This document shows positions 61,284 through 64,000 of a stretch of 64,000 nucleotides of DNA, piece after piece. The DNA is from Puia sp963711345 (lineage in GTDB: Bacteria > Bacteroidota > Bacteroidia > Chitinophagales > Chitinophagaceae). The notes beneath the pieces were generated by a model. The model ran no database searches. It saw nothing but the letters and a program-made list of their open reading frames with translations, and was not told the origin of the DNA. The stretch is from the NCBI GenBank assembly GCA_963711345.1, contig CAVQDS010000001.1, positions 806,001 through 870,000 of the forward strand, read 5' to 3'. The first letter of the stretch is position 1, and every line of letters begins with the position of its first letter. The translations under genes and the position numbers were made by a program.

Positions 61284-61369
61284 CGCCTCCCGGCGGCTCG
61301 CCCACCGGCCCGTTCGGCGGCGGCGGAGTAACCTTCGGTACAGGCACAGCGAGCGAGAGGGAGAGTCAG

Positions 61370-62919
<1,550 letters not shown>

Positions 62920-62959
62920 GCAGAGCGGTGCGGCCGCCGGCGCCCGGCCGGGCCCGGGC

Positions 62960-63647
62960 CTAGACGGGCTCGCCCGCCCGCAGCGGGATCCCCAGCAGCC
63001 GCTCGAGCTCGGCGACCGTCTGCTCGGAGTCGGTGTGGTGGATGACCGCCATCCCCAGCTCCCGGGCGGGGGTCAGGTTGAAGGGCAGGTCGTCGACGTA
63101 GACGCACTCCTCCGGCGCGACGCCGGCGCGCTCGGCGCCCAGCTCGTACATGCGTTTGGAGGGCTTGCGGATCCCCTCTTCGGCCGAGATCACGACGCCG
63201 TCGAAGAGTTCGTCGAACATCGAGCGGGGGTAGCGGTGCACGCCCCACGAGTTCGACACCAGCGCCGTGCGGATTCCCGCCCGGTGGGCCCGGCGGACCG
63301 CGTCGACCACCAGCTCGTCGGGGTGGACGCCCGAGAAGAGGCCGTCGATCAGGCCCTCGGGGGCGACGTCCAGCAGGGCCGCGAAGCGGCGCTCGAACTC
63401 GTCCTCGGCCAGCTTGCCGGTCTCCAGCTCGATCAGCAGCTCGCGCGCCTCGGGGTCGGATTTGAAGCGCCCCACCAGCTTCGCCGGGTCGATCCCGGCG
63501 CGCAGGCAGTAGGCGTGGAAGGAGGCGAACAGGTTCGTCGTCAGCACCCCTCCCCAGTCGATCAGCAGGCCGCTGCGGCTCCGTCCGTTGCCGCGGCCCG
63601 TCGGGCTTCCCGTCGACCTGCCCGTCCTCAGACTGCGGCTGTGCCAC
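62960..63647 (-). CDS. HAD-superfamily hydrolase, frameshift near its N-terminus
   Basis: The core LLIDWGGVLTTNLFASFHAYCLRAGI has the HAD motif I (Asp-x-Gly variant: D-W-G-G), TALVSNSWG motif II, GIRKPSKRMYELGAERAGVAPEECVYVDDLPFNLTPARELGM motifs III and IV. The start MAQPQSEDG (63647) is in another frame, so an indel lies near 63590. The first motif reads DWGG in place of DxDGT, with the second Asp missing, as in epoxide-hydrolase-like HAD members. It overlaps the next gene on the same strand by 20 bases. Confidence 0.83.
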
Positions 63648-64000
63648 GTGCCACCTCCTCGGCCTGGCGGGCGAGCTCGAGGACCCCCTCGCCGAACGTC
63701 TTCAGGTAGGGGTCGTCGGTGGTGCCCGCCAGAGCGCGCTTGTAGTTGCCCTCCATGAACACGATGCTCTTCCACAGCGCAAGCGTGGTGTACCAGCGTA
63801 CGTCCCGCATCGAGCGCCCCGATCGCTCCTCGTAGCGGGCGATCAGCTCTGCGCGGGTGGGAAAGCCCTCGGCGCGGGTAACCCGCCCCAGGTGCTCCCG
63901 CAGGCCGCTCTCCGGGTCCGAAGGCTCGGTCCACATCATGCACAGGTAGCCGACGTCCGCCAGCGGGTCGCCGATCGTGGCCATCTCCCAGTCGAGCACG
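63628..64000 (-). CDS. APH-family phosphotransferase, C-terminal part
   Basis: The visible 124 residues begin LDWEMATIGDPLADVGYLCMMW, the metal-binding Asp-x-x-x-x-x-x-Asp segment of aminoglycoside phosphotransferase-like kinases, in the form linked to acyl-CoA dehydrogenases (ACAD10-type). The helical end ALAGTTDDPYLKTFGEGVLELARQAEEV is usual. The 5' part lies outside the window. It overlaps the HAD gene by 20 bases, so they form one operon. Confidence 0.82.
   Translation of the reverse strand, partial: VLDWEMATIGDPLADVGYLCMMWTEPSDPESGLREHLGRVTRAEGFPTRAELIARYEERSGRSMRDVRWYTTLALWKSIVFMEGNYKRALAGTTDDPYLKTFGEGVLELARQAEEVARGTAAV

Overview
The window is two unrelated genomes joined at about position 56,497. 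Bases 1 to ~56,496 are AT-rich and read as a Bacteroidota chromosome, probably of the Chitinophagales/Saprospirales kind (inference). The support is a secreted protein with a type IX secretion sorting domain, Bacteroidota promoter -7 boxes (TAnnTTTG), weak ribosome binding sites, many DUF families common in that phylum, and a tmRNA tag ending in YAMAA. Bases ~56,497 to 64,000 are GC-rich and resemble an actinobacterium of the Thermoleophilia/Solirubrobacterales type (inference). The junction cuts a histidine kinase on the left and a citrate synthase on the right. The right part also carries many single-base frameshifts that the left part lacks. It is best read as a chimeric, poorly polished contig end, not as transferred DNA.

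Left part, in order: the 3' end of rseP; ssrA (tmRNA) with a 6.7-kb integrative element inserted at its 3' end (tyrosine integrase, lipoprotein, large T9SS-secreted lipase-like protein, 22-bp att repeats); SYLF and DUF6799 envelope proteins; a MITE-like palindromic element; carbohydrate and envelope enzymes (GH79-like, Gfo/Idh/MocA, IorB-type molybdoenzyme, PIG-L deacetylase, CBM9-like, GH27); a cysteine desulfurase; an OmpA lipoprotein; an ECF42-type sigma factor with its YCII/DGPF partner; a DUF4097 gene with a frameshift; a TMEM175-like channel; a four-gene operon that fits gamma-glutamylated ethanolamine catabolism; a Rieske oxygenase; tyrosine catabolism (hppD, fumarylacetoacetase-family gene, hmgA); an SDR/SMP-30 pair; a LytS/LytR pair; DoxX; tRNA-Ala; lpxB, a small membrane gene and surE; atpG; scpB; lysA; a papain-like protease; an M1 peptidase; and an Hpt/LytTR/hybrid-kinase phosphorelay.

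The most unusual feature of the left part is a set of about a dozen intergenic arrays of 7- or 8-base tandem units. Most have a second, inverted arm, so the transcript could fold into a long hairpin. The units fall into a few sequence families. The arrays almost always begin within a few bases of a stop codon, and in several genes the stop codon itself, or the last codons, lie inside the array. Because 7 and 8 are not multiples of three, arrays whose unit contains a stop triplet close every frame. They may act as terminators or 3'-end protectors, or may be the footprint of an undescribed repeat-spreading process.

Right part: citrate synthase fragment, small membrane protein, PfkB-type sugar kinase, zinc-independent MDR quinone oxidoreductase, DEAD-box helicase, cyclophilin, aldehyde dehydrogenase, HAD hydrolase and the end of an APH-family phosphotransferase. 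Most are broken by indels that look like sequencing errors.
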